From assembly GCF_004216475.1 (NCBI RefSeq), contig NZ_CP022303.1, positions 3,472,001 through 3,536,000 on the forward strand: DNA of 64,000 nt, in the 5' to 3' direction. Below, piece after piece: positions 24,260 through 33,979 of this stretch. A program made the position numbers and the translations under genes. The notes beneath the pieces are model-generated. The model was not told the origin of the DNA. It saw only the letters and a list, made by a program, of their open reading frames with translations, and did not search any database. Numbering within the stretch: position 1 is the stretch's first letter; each line of letters starts with the position of its first letter. This DNA comes from Thalassococcus sp. S3. Its GTDB lineage: Bacteria > Pseudomonadota > Alphaproteobacteria > Rhodobacterales > Rhodobacteraceae.

Positions 24260-25509
24260 TGCGATAATAGTGCCGCGAAAAAACCCTCATCTCCGTCAAC
24301 CAGTGCCGCCTGCCACTGAGTGTTGTGTCTCGCGAGGGGCGCTGCCACGAGCGTATCGCCCTGCCAGACGGAGGGGGAAGCGGTCAATGACGCGTAGGGG
24401 CGACCTGTCTCGCGCCACGTTTCGCATTGCCCGAGGCCATCACGACCGAGCGGTCGGATCTCCATCCCCGCCCCGGCAATCCCGAAAAGACGCCAGCGCC
24501 GGTCCCATATCTCCCCAACGGGCGCGACCGTATCTTTCACAGCATTGAGCTCTCGGAAGATCCAGATCTGGCCCTTGTGCCGCGCCACACGGCATCCCTG
24601 CAGCGTGATCGATCGTCCGGCCTTGATCGCCTCTAGAACATCCGCGACGGCCGCACGTCTTGGTGGATAATCGCTCCCGGTGATCCAGCGGATTGCGCAA
24701 ATGATAAGCTGTCTGCCCACCTCATCGGGGAGAATTCGAAACCCCCGCAAATCCAGCACGACATCGCCGCCGTCGATATGGGCGATCTCACGTGCGGACA
24801 TGAACGCATACCAATCCAGCGTTTCGCGAGCCTTTCCCATATTAGCCGCCACCTGCGCGAGGGTTTCGACATCGATGCCAAGCGGTGAAAGCTGTGCCAG
24901 TGCCTTGCGGATCCTGACCCTGTCAAAGCGATCATCTTCATTTGACGGATCTTCGGCCCAGGTCACGTTTCGTGCCCTGAGAAAGCTGCGCAGACGCTCC
25001 CTTCTTATACCCAGCAGGGGCCGCATGATCGTGACGCCATGCAAGCTGCGTTGCGCCGGCATCGCCGACAGTCCGTGCACGCCTGATGCCCGCGACAGCC
25101 GCATCAACACCGTCTCGGCCTGATCGTCCGCCGTGTGTCCAAGGGCGAGAACCTCGATCCCATGGCTCTTGGCCCAGTTTGTCAAAAGTCGGTATCGCGC
25201 CCGACGCGCCTGATCCTGCAGATTGCCTTTCAGCTCGGCCATCTCCCAACTCAGCGTCTGATGGGGCAGCCCAAGTTGCAGTGCCTGGGTCTCGACCAGC
25301 TTGGCTTCTTCCACGGCTTCCGGACGCAGGTTGTGATTGACCGTCGCCACATGAAGATCCACGTCTTCGTGGGCAAAGCAAACCGCCAACGCATGCATCA
25401 ACGCGATCGAGTCCCCCCCACCGGAGACGGCAATTCCGATCTTTGCAGGTGGGGAGGCGTGAAACTGAGCCCGCACCGCGCCTGGAATATCGGCGGGATC
25501 GTCACTCAA
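24256..25509 (-). CDS. tilS: tRNA(Ile)-lysidine synthetase TilS
   Basis: A 417-residue ATP-dependent enzyme that modifies C34 of the CAU-anticodon tRNA(Ile) to lysidine so that it reads AUA. The N-type ATP pyrophosphatase loop is in IGIAVSGGGDSIALMHALAV (SGGGDS at about 28-33), followed by VNHNLRPEAVEEA, LGHTADDQAETVLMRLSRAS and RPLLGIRRERLRSFL. The proposed start is a TTG that overlaps the cpoB stop (TTGA). A longer frame extends upstream into cpoB and is not needed. The C-terminal domain is divergent, as usual. Confidence 0.93.
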   Translation of the reverse strand: MSDDPADIPGAVRAQFHASPPAKIGIAVSGGGDSIALMHALAVCFAHEDVDLHVATVNHNLRPEAVEEAKLVETQALQLGLPHQTLSWEMAELKGNLQDQARRARYRLLTNWAKSHGIEVLALGHTADDQAETVLMRLSRASGVHGLSAMPAQRSLHGVTIMRPLLGIRRERLRSFLRARNVTWAEDPSNEDDRFDRVRIRKALAQLSPLGIDVETLAQVAANMGKARETLDWYAFMSAREIAHIDGGDVVLDLRGFRILPDEVGRQLIICAIRWITGSDYPPRRAAVADVLEAIKAGRSITLQGCRVARHKGQIWIFRELNAVKDTVAPVGEIWDRRWRLFGIAGAGMEIRPLGRDGLGQCETWRETGRPYASLTASPSVWQGDTLVAAPLARHNTQWQAALVDGDEGFFAALLSH

Positions 25510-26336
25510 CTGCAGCCCAGCGTGGCCATCTCTTTTTGTGCGTTGGCGACAGCGGGGGTGTTTGGATATCTCACCGGCACCTCGCCAAGTGTCACGCAAG
25601 CCTCTTGTGTCTTACCAAGCTTTCCAAGTGCGGTGCCCAAGGCGACAACCGCTTCGGGCGCCGAAGGTCCTGTGGGATTGGTGGTATAGCTTTCAAGAAA
25701 GGCGCGCGCCGCTTCGCGCGTGTCCCCCAGCCCGTTCAGCGCAGTCCCGCGCTGCAAAGACGCCTGGGCCGCGAGAGGGCTACCGGGATAAGACTGGTTG
25801 AAGGTCGCGAATTTTTCCGCCGCTTCCTTGAATTGACCCGCTTCCAGCGCCGCCTTGGCCGCGTTGAAATCCGCTTCTTCTCCCAGTGCGAGCTCTCCGG
25901 TCTGAGACTGCGATGTCGAAGCGGGTGGGGCCGCCGGGGTCGGGTTTGCCGGTGCGTCTCCGCCAAGCGTGGTGGTTTCGGAAAGCTGGCTTACATCGCC
26001 GCCCTCCAGTTCGACCAGCCGAAATTCCAGATCTCCGATCCGGTTGGTCCCGTCACGTACGACGCTTTCGACCCGAAACTCCAGCTCTTCGGTGCGTGCC
26101 GTCAGACGTTGCAATTCACTTTCGATAGACGTCACACGATCCAGAACCGAACCGCCCGTGACGGCCACGCCAGGCGCTCCGGTCGTCGACAGCTCCCGTT
26201 TCAACCTTTGGATCTCGACGAACAGAACATTCAGCTCCTGCCGGATATCGGCGAGCGTCTGTTGATCCTGTGCCTGCACGGGAACGGCGATGCCCAAAAG
26301 GCAGATCGAAAGCGAGGCAGCCCTGAGCCAACGCAT
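25506..26336 (-). CDS. cpoB: cell division coordinator CpoB (YbgF)
   Basis: A 276-residue periplasmic protein. The signal peptide MRWLRAASLSICLLGIAVPV ends near QAQ, and a coiled coil follows at about 25-80 (TLADIRQELNVLFVEIQRLK). After a Pro/Ala-rich linker come TPR repeats with EADFNAAKAALEAGQFKEAA, RGTALNGLGDTREAARAFLE and KLGKTQEACVTLGEVPVRYP. CpoB links septal murein synthesis to Tol-Pal-driven outer membrane constriction. The ATG at 26336 is selected by the signal peptide. It starts five bases after pal ends and its stop overlaps the tilS start. Confidence 0.93.
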   Translation of the reverse strand: MRWLRAASLSICLLGIAVPVQAQDQQTLADIRQELNVLFVEIQRLKRELSTTGAPGVAVTGGSVLDRVTSIESELQRLTARTEELEFRVESVVRDGTNRIGDLEFRLVELEGGDVSQLSETTTLGGDAPANPTPAAPPASTSQSQTGELALGEEADFNAAKAALEAGQFKEAAEKFATFNQSYPGSPLAAQASLQRGTALNGLGDTREAARAFLESYTTNPTGPSAPEAVVALGTALGKLGKTQEACVTLGEVPVRYPNTPAVANAQKEMATLGCS

Positions 26337-26341
26337 GTCAG

Positions 26342-26863
26342 TTACCCCGTCAGACCAGCGGCGAGAACCGTAACGGCCCTGCGGTTTTTGGCATAACACG
26401 ATTCCTCACTGCAAATCTCGATTGGCCGTTCCTTGCCATAGCTCAACGTCTTGATGCGGCTCCCGGGTACGCCGCGGGACACAAGATATTCGCGCACCGC
26501 ATTCGCGCGGCGGGCCCCCAGCGCAAGGTTATACTCCCGCGTCCCCTGCTCATCGGCATGCCCCTCGATGGTCGCGGTAAAATCGCTGTTTGTGGTCAGC
26601 CAATTGGCCTGAGCATCAAGCGTCGCGCGCCCTTCTGCCGTCAGCGTGGACTGATCAACCGCAAAGAGCACCCGATCACCGACGGCCTGCTGAAAGTAGG
26701 CCGCAGAGGTCGGATCGCTCGCCGATCCCGGCACGATCTGCCCCGCGCCGCCCGCGGCACCGGACCCGCCGAGCGCAGTATCATCGTCAAATCGCGCGGC
26801 GTTGCTGCACGCCCCAAGGATCACGATGGACCCCATACATAAAAACTTCCCGAGAGATGTCAT
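26342..26863 (-). CDS. pal: peptidoglycan-associated lipoprotein Pal
   Basis: A 173-residue outer-membrane lipoprotein. The start at 26863 gives a proper lipoprotein signal, with lipobox LGAC and Cys19. The OmpA-like domain carries DRVLFAVDQSTLTAEGRATL, TATIEGHADEQGTREYNLAL and GARRANAVREYLVSRGVPGS. It binds peptidoglycan and TolB, and completes the Tol-Pal bridge that pulls in the outer membrane at division. Domain and neighbours agree. Confidence 0.97.
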   Translation of the reverse strand: MTSLGKFLCMGSIVILGACSNAARFDDDTALGGSGAAGGAGQIVPGSASDPTSAAYFQQAVGDRVLFAVDQSTLTAEGRATLDAQANWLTTNSDFTATIEGHADEQGTREYNLALGARRANAVREYLVSRGVPGSRIKTLSYGKERPIEICSEESCYAKNRRAVTVLAAGLTG

Positions 26864-26934
26864 GCCGATTGCCTCACCAAACCGTTCTTGTTTTCTATCT
26901 TGTATCACAGCACATGCGCCTTGTGAACGCACCG

Positions 26935-28254
26935 TCAGTTCTGCAGCGGGGACCAGGCCGGGTCGGATGCACCGTCAGGCGTGCGCACGGGTCTGAGGTT
27001 CCGGCCCGAGATATCGACGGTGTAAAGCGAAACGCTTCCCGTTGCCCCTCGTGTCTCTCGCGCGAACATGATGACACGCCCGTTGGGCGCCCAGGTTGGT
27101 CCCTCGTCCAGGAAAGACGCGGTCAAAAGCCGCTCTTCCGAGCCGTCGGTGCGCATCACGCCAATATGAAAACGTCCATTATTCTGCTTGGTAAACGCGA
27201 TCAGATCGCCCCGGGGCGACCAGACGGGCGTTCCGTACCGGCCCTGCCCGAAGCTGATGCGCCGGGCTTCGCCACCGCTGGCGGACATGACATAGAGTTG
27301 CTGGGTGCCCGACCGGTCGCTTTCGAAAACGATCTGCCGCCCATCCGGGGAGAAGCTGGGCGCGGTTTCGATTGAGGGCGCGGTGGTCAACCGCTGCCGC
27401 TGTCCATTTGCGATGTTCATCGTGTAGATATCGGTATTGCCACCCTGGGTGACCGAAAAGACCACCGTGTTGCCGTCCGGCGCAAAGCGCGGCGCAAAGC
27501 TCATCGAGCCCGCCTGATCGTCCAGAACCCGTCGCTGGACACGGCCGATATCAAGCACGTAAATCCGGGGCGATCCGGTTTCGTAACTGGTATAGAGCAC
27601 CCGGTCACCTGTGGGTGAAAACCGCGGAGCCAGCACGATGGAGCTGCTGTCGGTCAGGTATTGAACGTTCGCGCCGTCATAATCCATCACCGCGAGACGC
27701 TTGCGCCGATCATTCTTAGGGCCGCTCTCTGACACGAAGACGACACGGCTGTCGAAATAGCCCCCTTCGCCCGTGATGCGGCTGTAAACCGCGTCGGCCA
27801 CTTTATGCGCCATACGCCGCCATCCATCGACCGGTCCGGCGAATTGCAGACCATCGCCCAACTCTGCGCCGGAGAAGACGTCATAAACCCGGAACTTCAC
27901 AACAAGCTGGCTGCCGGAGACGCTGACCGCGCCGGTAATCAGCGCCTGCGCATTGATGGCCTTCCAGTCGGCGTATTGCACCGGCGCCGAGAAGTTGGCC
28001 ACCTGCGAAATAAAGGCGGTCGCCGGGATCTCGCGGAAAAGACCCGTGCCGCTGAGATCGGCAGCCACCACACGGGCGAGCTGCGACGAGTATTCCGCCG
28101 CAGCTCCGTTTTCGGCCACGAAATCTGGCACCGCGAAGGGCAACGGCTCGATCACACCTTCGGTAATCTCAATCCGCAAGGGACCCTGTTGTGCCATTGC
28201 AGGCGGGGCCAGAACACAGAAACTCAAAAGGAGGCTCGCTAGATAACGCATCAT
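26935..28254 (-). CDS. tolB: Tol-Pal periplasmic protein TolB
   Basis: A 439-residue periplasmic protein. The signal peptide is [20 protein letters not shown], ending AQ. The N-terminal domain ([20 protein letters not shown]) is followed by a six-bladed beta-propeller built from PD40-type repeats such as [40 protein letters not shown] and [20 protein letters not shown]. TolB shuttles between Pal and TolA. The first ATG overlaps the tolA stop by four bases; an ATG at the next codon is equally possible. Confidence 0.98.
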   Translation of the reverse strand: MMRYLASLLLSFCVLAPPAMAQQGPLRIEITEGVIEPLPFAVPDFVAENGAAAEYSSQLARVVAADLSGTGLFREIPATAFISQVANFSAPVQYADWKAINAQALITGAVSVSGSQLVVKFRVYDVFSGAELGDGLQFAGPVDGWRRMAHKVADAVYSRITGEGGYFDSRVVFVSESGPKNDRRKRLAVMDYDGANVQYLTDSSSIVLAPRFSPTGDRVLYTSYETGSPRIYVLDIGRVQRRVLDDQAGSMSFAPRFAPDGNTVVFSVTQGGNTDIYTMNIANGQRQRLTTAPSIETAPSFSPDGRQIVFESDRSGTQQLYVMSASGGEARRISFGQGRYGTPVWSPRGDLIAFTKQNNGRFHIGVMRTDGSEERLLTASFLDEGPTWAPNGRVIMFARETRGATGSVSLYTVDISGRNLRPVRTPDGASDPAWSPLQN

Positions 28255-29396
28255 CTGATCCTCATACTCTCCGGATTGAATGTCATTTCAATATCACGCC
28301 AATGATCGAATTTTTCGGCGGGAAGGTCGTAACCGTCCCCTCCGCAGCGGATAATTGCGCGCCGGGCGGCCTCGAATGCCTGTCTTGCCGCCGTTTCAGA
28401 GCCACCGCTATGCGAAAGCTTGCGGATGGAGGAGACGACCGGGCGCGCATCCGCCGACATTGAGACGGCCACGACAACAGTGGTGGCCAGGGCCTCTGAC
28501 GATAGCGAGCCGACATTCCAGCAATTCGACACAGCGACCCGCAGCGCGTCACGTTCCCCCGAAGAGAGCGGTGGGCCGGACGGCGCGGCATTGCCGGCCG
28601 CTTCACCTGACGGTTCTGCCTCGCCCAGCGCCTCGGCCAGCGCGGCGTTAACCGCGTCCGACGTGTCGACCTGCGCGGGCTCTTCCGCTTGTGGCTCTGC
28701 ACTTTCCTGGGGTTGCGGCTCTGTCTCGGCAACGCGTTCCGGGCGCGCCGGACGCTGGGGCGGTCGTACCGACTGCGTCGGCGCAAGATCAGCCGGTTCT
28801 TCGGCTTCGGTCACGATTTCGGTCGTGGCTTCTTCGGGTGCCGTCGCTTCCTGTGGCTCTTGCGTCACCTCGGCGCCCTCCTCCGGCTCGACCGCGTCTT
28901 GAGCGACCTCATCCGGCGCCGCTTCGGGCGGAGGGGCCGCGACAGGGCGTGGCGCCACCCGCTCCGCAGGACGGGGCCGCGGACGCAGCGCGCTTGGCGG
29001 GACAACAACCGCGACTTCTTCCGAAGGCGGCTCGATGACGGGCGCGGTCTCTGTCACCTCTGCCTGTGGCAACGGGTCGGGCTGCACGATTTCGGGAACC
29101 GGCTGCGGCTCCGGCGCCGGTGCGGGCGCAGGCTGACTGGTGTCCGGCGCAGTGTCAGGCGCCGCCGTGACCTCCGGCGTTTGAGGTTCAGCCTCCGGCT
29201 GGGTCAACACGCTCGGCTCCTCCACAGTTTGGGGAGCTTGCTCCGGCGCGGTCAGGGCGGCGAACTCTTCGCTGGAAATCACCGAAACCTCCGTCACCTG
29301 CATAGGAAGCGGTTCGGCATTGAAAACTCCGCCGAAAAGGGCCCATCCGATGAGGGCAACGTGGCCTATGCCCGAGATATAGGTGCCGGTCTGCAA
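28251..29396 (-). CDS. tolA: Tol-Pal energy-transducing protein TolA
   Basis: A 381-residue protein with a single N-terminal membrane anchor ([18 protein letters not shown]). A very long Pro/Glu/Ala-rich region (about 60-285) spans the periplasm, with repeated blocks such as [13 protein letters not shown] and [15 protein letters not shown] small C-terminal TonB/TolA-like domain of about 90 residues includes [17 protein letters not shown] and [16 protein letters not shown], with two cysteines. It transmits energy from the TolQR motor to TolB-Pal. The low-complexity centre is why alternative frames look long here. Confidence 0.93.
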   Translation of the reverse strand: MQTGTYISGIGHVALIGWALFGGVFNAEPLPMQVTEVSVISSEEFAALTAPEQAPQTVEEPSVLTQPEAEPQTPEVTAAPDTAPDTSQPAPAPAPEPQPVPEIVQPDPLPQAEVTETAPVIEPPSEEVAVVVPPSALRPRPRPAERVAPRPVAAPPPEAAPDEVAQDAVEPEEGAEVTQEPQEATAPEEATTEIVTEAEEPADLAPTQSVRPPQRPARPERVAETEPQPQESAEPQAEEPAQVDTSDAVNAALAEALGEAEPSGEAAGNAAPSGPPLSSGERDALRVAVSNCWNVGSLSSEALATTVVVAVSMSADARPVVSSIRKLSHSGGSETAARQAFEAARRAIIRCGGDGYDLPAEKFDHWRDIEMTFNPESMRIR

Positions 29397-29405
29397 ACCG
29401 GGGCC

Positions 29406-29879
29406 TCACCCATCCGTCTCGGAAAAGGTCGGGCCACCGATATCGGTGACCAGGCCGATGTTCGAAAAGCCGCCCGCGTTAAGCGCCCCCATGACCTGCA
29501 TGACAACATCATAGGACACCGCGCCATCGGCCCTGAGAAACACCTGATCCGAACTGCGTTCTGCCGCGATTGCGCGCAGCTTGGGTATCAATTCTTCCCT
29601 CGCTGTATCGGTGGTCTGGATCTGCACGCTGCCGTTGGACGTGATGGTCACGGTCAGCGGCTCTTCCTGATCACCCGGCAGCGCACCCGCAGCCGTTTTC
29701 GGCAGCTCCACCGGCACACCCACCGTCAGAAGCGGCGCCGCGACCATGAAAATGATCAAGAGCACCATCATCACATCCACGAACGGCGTGACGTTGATCT
29801 CGGACATCGGACGCGCCCGCCGACGACCGCGTCGCCGCCGTCCGCCGCCGACTTCGGCCTGGTTGACCCCGCCCCCCAT
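29406..29879 (-). CDS. tolR: Tol-Pal motor protein TolR (ExbD family)
   Basis: A 157-residue protein with an arginine-rich N-terminal tail (RRRRGRRRAR) and one membrane helix, INVTPFVDVMMVLLIIFMVA, holding the essential aspartate in FVD. A periplasmic domain follows, with VGVPVELPKTAAGALPGDQ. TolR uses the proton-motive force together with TolQ to move TolA. The tolQ stop lies three bases before its start, and tolA follows nine bases after its end. Confidence 0.97.
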   Translation of the reverse strand: MGGGVNQAEVGGGRRRRGRRRARPMSEINVTPFVDVMMVLLIIFMVAAPLLTVGVPVELPKTAAGALPGDQEEPLTVTITSNGSVQIQTTDTAREELIPKLRAIAAERSSDQVFLRADGAVSYDVVMQVMGALNAGGFSNIGLVTDIGGPTFSETDG

Positions 29880-29882
29880 GCG

Positions 29883-30578
29883 TCAGCTATCCAGTTGCCG
29901 CGACAGAATGGTCGCGAACTCGTCCGCAAAGGCTTCGTAACCTGCAACGATACGATCGCTGTCCGCGCTGAGCTTGTTGTAGAACACAACCGCCGGGATC
30001 GCGGCCAAGAGGCCCAGCCCCGTGGCCAGCAGCGCCTCGGCAATGCCCGGCGCAACGACGGCAAGGTTGGTATTCTGCTGTTCCGCAATCTCGATAAAGG
30101 CATTCATGATGCCCCAAACCGTCCCAAAAAGCCCAACGAATGGCGCGGTGGATCCGACCGTCGCCAGAATGGGCAGACCCTTTTGCAATTCCTCGGCTTC
30201 CTTGTTGATGGCCACATCCATCGACCGGTCGATCCGCGCCTGCGCCCCCGCGATCAATCCGCCATCGTTGCGGTGTGACCGGCGCCATTCCGTCATCCCG
30301 GCGGCGAATATCTTTTCCGAGGATCCGTCGGGCTGCGATCCGATTTTTTCGAAAAGGCCGTCGAGCGGTTCACCCGACCAGAATTGACGATCAAACACCG
30401 ACGCTTCCCGCCGGGCCGAGCGATAGACGATCATCTTCTGAATGATGATCGCCCAAGCCCAGAACGAGGCGAGGATGAGCATGATCATCACCACTTTTAC
30501 CGTAATCGTCGCACGCGCGAAAAGGCCCCACATGGAGAAGTCAATCTCCTGCGCCATGGCCAGAGTCTCTGCTTCCAT
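29883..30578 (-). CDS. tolQ: Tol-Pal motor protein TolQ (MotA/ExbB family)
   Basis: A 231-residue inner-membrane protein with three membrane helices: one near residues 16-40 (ATITVKVVMIMLILASFWAW) and two later, with LATVGSTAPFVGLFGTVWGI and EALLATGLGLLAAIPAVVFY. It forms the proton-conducting stator with TolR. The start MEAETLAM at 30578 matches close relatives. A 104-base gap separates it from ybgC and could hold an internal promoter. Confidence 0.97.
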   Translation of the reverse strand: MEAETLAMAQEIDFSMWGLFARATITVKVVMIMLILASFWAWAIIIQKMIVYRSARREASVFDRQFWSGEPLDGLFEKIGSQPDGSSEKIFAAGMTEWRRSHRNDGGLIAGAQARIDRSMDVAINKEAEELQKGLPILATVGSTAPFVGLFGTVWGIMNAFIEIAEQQNTNLAVVAPGIAEALLATGLGLLAAIPAVVFYNKLSADSDRIVAGYEAFADEFATILSRQLDS

Positions 30579-30682
30579 CTGCCTGCTCTTTATCCTGACT
30601 GACCGTTTTCCGGCCTTGTTTGCAGGCAGATTAGCCGGTTTTTAAGGGCATTGCCAACACAACCGCGTGTGTGGGCGAAATG

Positions 30683-31069
30683 TTACGAAGAAAGTGCGCG
30701 AATAGCTGCTGGAAGCCGCACAGGCACCCCTTTGTCGTTCATGCAAACGGCGGTGACCACCGCGCGAAAGATTACATCCTCACCGCGCCATACGACCTGG
30801 TCCATCACCAGACGTGCCCCTGTGATGCTGCTGGCGACGGTCTCAACCTCCAGAAGGTCCTCGAACTTCGCGGTGGCGATGTATTCGGCATCGATTTTGC
30901 GCACCACGAAGACGACACCGTCGTCACGCATCTGGTTCTGGTCGATCCCAAGCTGCCGCACCCAGTCGCTGCGGGCGCGCTCGATATAGCGTAGGTAATT
31001 CGCGTGATACACGATGCCGCCCATATCCGTGTCTTCGTAGTAGACACGCACGGGATAACGATGGGTCAT
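30683..31069 (-). CDS. ybgC: acyl-CoA thioesterase YbgC
   Basis: A 128-residue hotdog thioesterase. The active-site block YYEDTDMGGIVYHANYLRYI contains the catalytic aspartate and the YHANYL motif. Family members hydrolyse short acyl-CoAs or act on acyl carrier protein, and the gene is a standard first member of tol-pal operons. Its start overlaps the stop of the upstream unknown gene (ATGA), so translation is likely coupled. Confidence 0.95.
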   Translation of the reverse strand: MTHRYPVRVYYEDTDMGGIVYHANYLRYIERARSDWVRQLGIDQNQMRDDGVVFVVRKIDAEYIATAKFEDLLEVETVASSITGARLVMDQVVWRGEDVIFRAVVTAVCMNDKGVPVRLPAAIRALSS

Positions 31070-31704
31070 TGCAAGCGCTCCATCCGGGCTGTCAGCCTCA
31101 GCGCATGTGAAGCATCCCGCGCATGGGACGGCAAGACCGGATCGTAGGCCGCGCGGATCAGCGCCGCGATGTCGGGGCGCAAAATGGTCTTGTCGTCAAG
31201 AACCGCGAGCAGGGACCGGTCACGGAAGGCCAGATCCGACCAAAGAAGGATCGTCTGGACGACCTGGCTTAACGCAAGCGTTTCGGCCGACACGGCGCTC
31301 AGGTGTTCATCCATCCTCAGAAAGACGAAAGCGGCCCGAATGGCCCCGGCTTCGTCGAACCGAAAGATCCGGTACTGATTGGCACCTGCATCCTCCAGCC
31401 TCGCCACCAGCGGCCCCAGATCGGGGATCAGCCGATCCAGATCGGGAATGCCCAGCAGCTCCTGCCAGTCGCGAAAGAAAAAGAACATCGCATTGCTGCC
31501 CAACTCTGGGTCCGTCTCGGTCATCTGGTGTCCCGCCAGGGTCACCACCGCCTCAATCGCGCCCTTCATGACGGAAAGCGTCTGATCCTCGACCCCGAAC
31601 ACGACAGGTGCCAGCGGTCTCCCCCAACGGGCGAAGACGAATTCGCCCCCTTCTCGCGTAAAGAGCGTCTCAATCTCGTCAGGGGTCACCGCGCCCTCCT
31701 TCAT
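31066..31704 (-). CDS. conserved hypothetical protein between ruvB and ybgC
   Basis: A 212-residue protein that I do not recognise. The ATG at 31704 (MKEGAVTPDEIETLF) is chosen because the longer frame runs into ruvB. No signal peptide or membrane helix is apparent. The sequence is acidic and mixed alpha/beta, with FFFFRDWQELLGIPDLDRLI, a hydrophobic block FVFLRMDEHLSAVSAETLAL, and a C-terminal helix pair. The start codon lies inside a short repeat also found before gcvP. Sitting inside a conserved envelope operon and coupled to ybgC, it may be a cytoplasmic accessory, but nothing in the sequence shows a reaction. Confidence 0.75.
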   Translation of the reverse strand: MKEGAVTPDEIETLFTREGGEFVFARWGRPLAPVVFGVEDQTLSVMKGAIEAVVTLAGHQMTETDPELGSNAMFFFFRDWQELLGIPDLDRLIPDLGPLVARLEDAGANQYRIFRFDEAGAIRAAFVFLRMDEHLSAVSAETLALSQVVQTILLWSDLAFRDRSLLAVLDDKTILRPDIAALIRAAYDPVLPSHARDASHALRLTARMERLQ

Positions 31705-31733
31705 CTTGCCAAATAAACTCCCGCCGGAGGCGC
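31700..31733 (-). repeat. GC-rich repeat with small hairpin, copy 1
   Basis: On the minus strand the element reads CCTCCGGCGGGAG, then TTTAT, TT and GGCAAGATGAAG. CTCC and GGAG form a small stem with a GGCG loop, followed by T-rich sequence. A near-identical element occurs at 59886-59920, differing mainly at TT versus CC. Here it begins five bases after the ruvB stop, and its ATG serves as the start of the next gene. I recall similar elements as common in roseobacter genomes; that is memory, not a search. Confidence 0.75.
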
Positions 31734-31738
31734 AGGTC

Positions 31739-32758
31739 TCATCCAAAAAGATCACTTTGCCCCTTGGGCGCGGGCAGGCCCAGATGATCCCAAGCTTTTT
31801 GGGCCAGCATCCGGCCACGCGGGGTGCGCTGGATCAGGCCTTGCTGCAAAAGATATGGCTCGATCACTTCCTCAAGCGCGTCCCGGCTTTCCGACAGGGC
31901 CGCCGAAAGCGTCTCGATCCCCACCGGGCCGCCGGCATAATTCTCGGCAATCAGCGCGAGATACCGCCGGTCAGCCCCGTCGAGCCCCAGATGATCGACG
32001 CCAAGCCTTGTCAGGGCGCGATCCGCCAAGGCCTGGGTAATCGTTCCATCCCCTTCGACCACCGCAAAATCCACGACGCGCCGCAGCAGTCGCCCCGCGA
32101 TCCTGGGTGTCCCGCGGGCGCGGCGCGCGATCTCACGCGCGCCAGCCTCGTCCGCCGGGGCGCCCATCTTGCGGGCATTGCGGGTCACGATCTCGTGCAA
32201 TTCGTCCACGGTATAAAAGTGGAGCCGCGTCGGAATGCCAAAACGGTCCCGCAGTGGGGTTGTAAGCAGCCCCATCCGGGTAGTGGCCCCGACCAGGGTG
32301 AAGGGCTGCAGTTCGATCCGCACCGTGCGAGCAGCCGGACCTTCCCCGATCACCAGATCCAGCTCGAAATCCTCCAAAGCGGGATAAAGCACCTCTTCCA
32401 CTGCGGGGTTCAATCGGTGGATCTCATCAATGAAGAGGACATCACGCGCTTCGAGATTGGTCAAAATCGCCGCCAGATCGCCGGCCTTGGCCAAAACGGG
32501 TCCGGAGGTCATGCGGAAATTCACGCCCAATTCGCGGGCGACGATCTGGGCGAGGGTCGTTTTGCCCAGGCCTGGCGGTCCATGAAACAGCGTGTGATCC
32601 ATCGCCTCGCCGCGCTGGCGCGCCGATTGGATGAAAACGCTCAGATTTGCGCGAGCATCGGCCTGACCGATAAAGGCATCCAGCGTCTGCGGACGCAACG
32701 CGCGGTCCGCATCCTCTGCAAGGGCTTCGGGCCGAAGGACCGGATCAATATCACTCAT
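31739..32758 (-). CDS. ruvB: Holliday junction helicase motor RuvB
   Basis: A 339-residue AAA+ ATPase that drives branch migration of Holliday junctions with RuvA. Walker A is [16 protein letters not shown], Walker [10 protein letters not shown], and the sensor region is [19 protein letters not shown]. The C-terminal winged helix has [20 protein letters not shown]. The length is normal for the family. It follows ruvC and ruvA on the same strand. Confidence 0.98.
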   Translation of the reverse strand: MSDIDPVLRPEALAEDADRALRPQTLDAFIGQADARANLSVFIQSARQRGEAMDHTLFHGPPGLGKTTLAQIVARELGVNFRMTSGPVLAKAGDLAAILTNLEARDVLFIDEIHRLNPAVEEVLYPALEDFELDLVIGEGPAARTVRIELQPFTLVGATTRMGLLTTPLRDRFGIPTRLHFYTVDELHEIVTRNARKMGAPADEAGAREIARRARGTPRIAGRLLRRVVDFAVVEGDGTITQALADRALTRLGVDHLGLDGADRRYLALIAENYAGGPVGIETLSAALSESRDALEEVIEPYLLQQGLIQRTPRGRMLAQKAWDHLGLPAPKGQSDLFG

Positions 32759-32807
32759 CCCGAAACGCTTTCTAAGATCAGGGGCCAGGGAAGAGGCGGA
32801 AGGGCAA

Positions 32808-33473
32808 TCATTGTGCCGGCGCCAGAAGTTTCAAGGCCGCCCGGATCAGCGTCTGGGTATCCGCATCCGGCGTTGCCCCGGCCGCTTCCGCCACTGCGGC
32901 GGCGGCCTCGCTTGGTCCGTAGCCAAGATTGCCCAGGGCCGAAAGCGCGTCTGCCTGTGCCGAGGGCGATATCGGCGTGGCGGAACCCGCTGTCTTTACG
33001 TCAATCACCGCATCGGAGTCAGTGTCGGGATCGGTCGCCGGGCGGGTCACCTCGCCGCCCATGGCCATGACGCTGGGCGCCTTGTCTTTCAGGTCCAGCA
33101 CGATCCGCTGCGCGATCTTTGGCCCGATGCCCTTCGCCGCCTTCACCGACGTCCAATCCCCCAGCGCGATTGCCCGCCCCACGCCATCGGGCCCCAAGGC
33201 CCCGAGAATGGCGAGCGACGCCTTGGCTCCAACGCCCTGCACGGACATCAGCAGGCGGTGCCACTCTTTCTCCATGAGGCTCGGAAATCCGAAGAGCTGC
33301 ATCAGATCTTCACGCACGACCAGATCGGTATAGAGCGAAACGGCCTCACCCGCGCCGGGAAGTCCTGCCATCGTGCGCTCCGAACAATAGACAAGATACC
33401 CCACACCGCGCACATCAATCAGAACGTGGTCCTGCGCGCGATACGCCAGAACACCGCTGAGCCGTCCGATCAT
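32808..33473 (-). CDS. ruvA: Holliday junction-binding protein RuvA
   Basis: A 221-residue protein that binds four-way junctions and loads RuvB. The N-terminal OB fold starts [20 protein letters not shown]. The helix-hairpin-helix region is [20 protein letters not shown] and [20 protein letters not shown]. The C-terminal UBA-like domain, which contacts RuvB, covers about 170-220 ([20 protein letters not shown]). Its start overlaps the ruvC stop by four bases. Confidence 0.97.
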   Translation of the reverse strand: MIGRLSGVLAYRAQDHVLIDVRGVGYLVYCSERTMAGLPGAGEAVSLYTDLVVREDLMQLFGFPSLMEKEWHRLLMSVQGVGAKASLAILGALGPDGVGRAIALGDWTSVKAAKGIGPKIAQRIVLDLKDKAPSVMAMGGEVTRPATDPDTDSDAVIDVKTAGSATPISPSAQADALSALGNLGYGPSEAAAAVAEAAGATPDADTQTLIRAALKLLAPAQ

Positions 33474-33979
33474 ACGCTCACCTTGCTGCGCGTTGCGCGA
33501 TCAAGTCGACGTGCGGCGCCGGTATGAAAGGCGTGACAGATCGCGATTGCAAGGGCATCCGCTGCATCGGGACCGGCAAGGTCGACGCCGGGCAATTGCA
33601 GCTTCACCATATGCGCCACCTGCTGCTTTGCCGCATGCCCGACCCCAACGACAGTCTTCTTTATGCGATTGGGCGCATATTCCCCGACGCTCAGACCGGC
33701 CTGCGCGGGCACCAGCAGAGCAATCCCACGCGCCTGCCCCAACTTCAGCGTTCCGGCGCCGTCCTTGTTGACAAAGGTTTGCTCAACCGCCGCTGCATCC
33801 GGGCTGAATTGCTTGAAGATGTCGGTCAGTTGATCGTGAAGGGCAAGCAGGCGATCAGAAAGGGCTCCGGCCCCCGTGGTGCAGGCCCCATTTGCGACAT
33901 GCCGCATCCGGCCGGACTGCCAGTCGATGATACCCCAGCCCATGCTGTTCAAGCCCGGATCGATACCGATTATCCGCAT
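33470..33979 (-). CDS. ruvC: Holliday junction resolvase RuvC
   Basis: A 169-residue endonuclease that cuts Holliday junctions symmetrically. The start [16 protein letters not shown] at 33979 carries the first catalytic aspartate (D7). [20 protein letters not shown] holds the glutamate, and [15 protein letters not shown] the last acidic residues. A longer frame upstream does not resemble the family. It leads the ruvCAB group and its stop overlaps the ruvA start. Confidence 0.97.
   Translation of the reverse strand: MRIIGIDPGLNSMGWGIIDWQSGRMRHVANGACTTGAGALSDRLLALHDQLTDIFKQFSPDAAAVEQTFVNKDGAGTLKLGQARGIALLVPAQAGLSVGEYAPNRIKKTVVGVGHAAKQQVAHMVKLQLPGVDLAGPDAADALAIAICHAFHTGAARRLDRATRSKVSV

Noticed and set aside
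28689..30278. A very long arginine-rich plus-strand frame opposite tolA, tolR and tolQ
   Set aside because: It is the antisense shadow of well-supported genes; low-complexity TolA sequence and high GC produce few stops.
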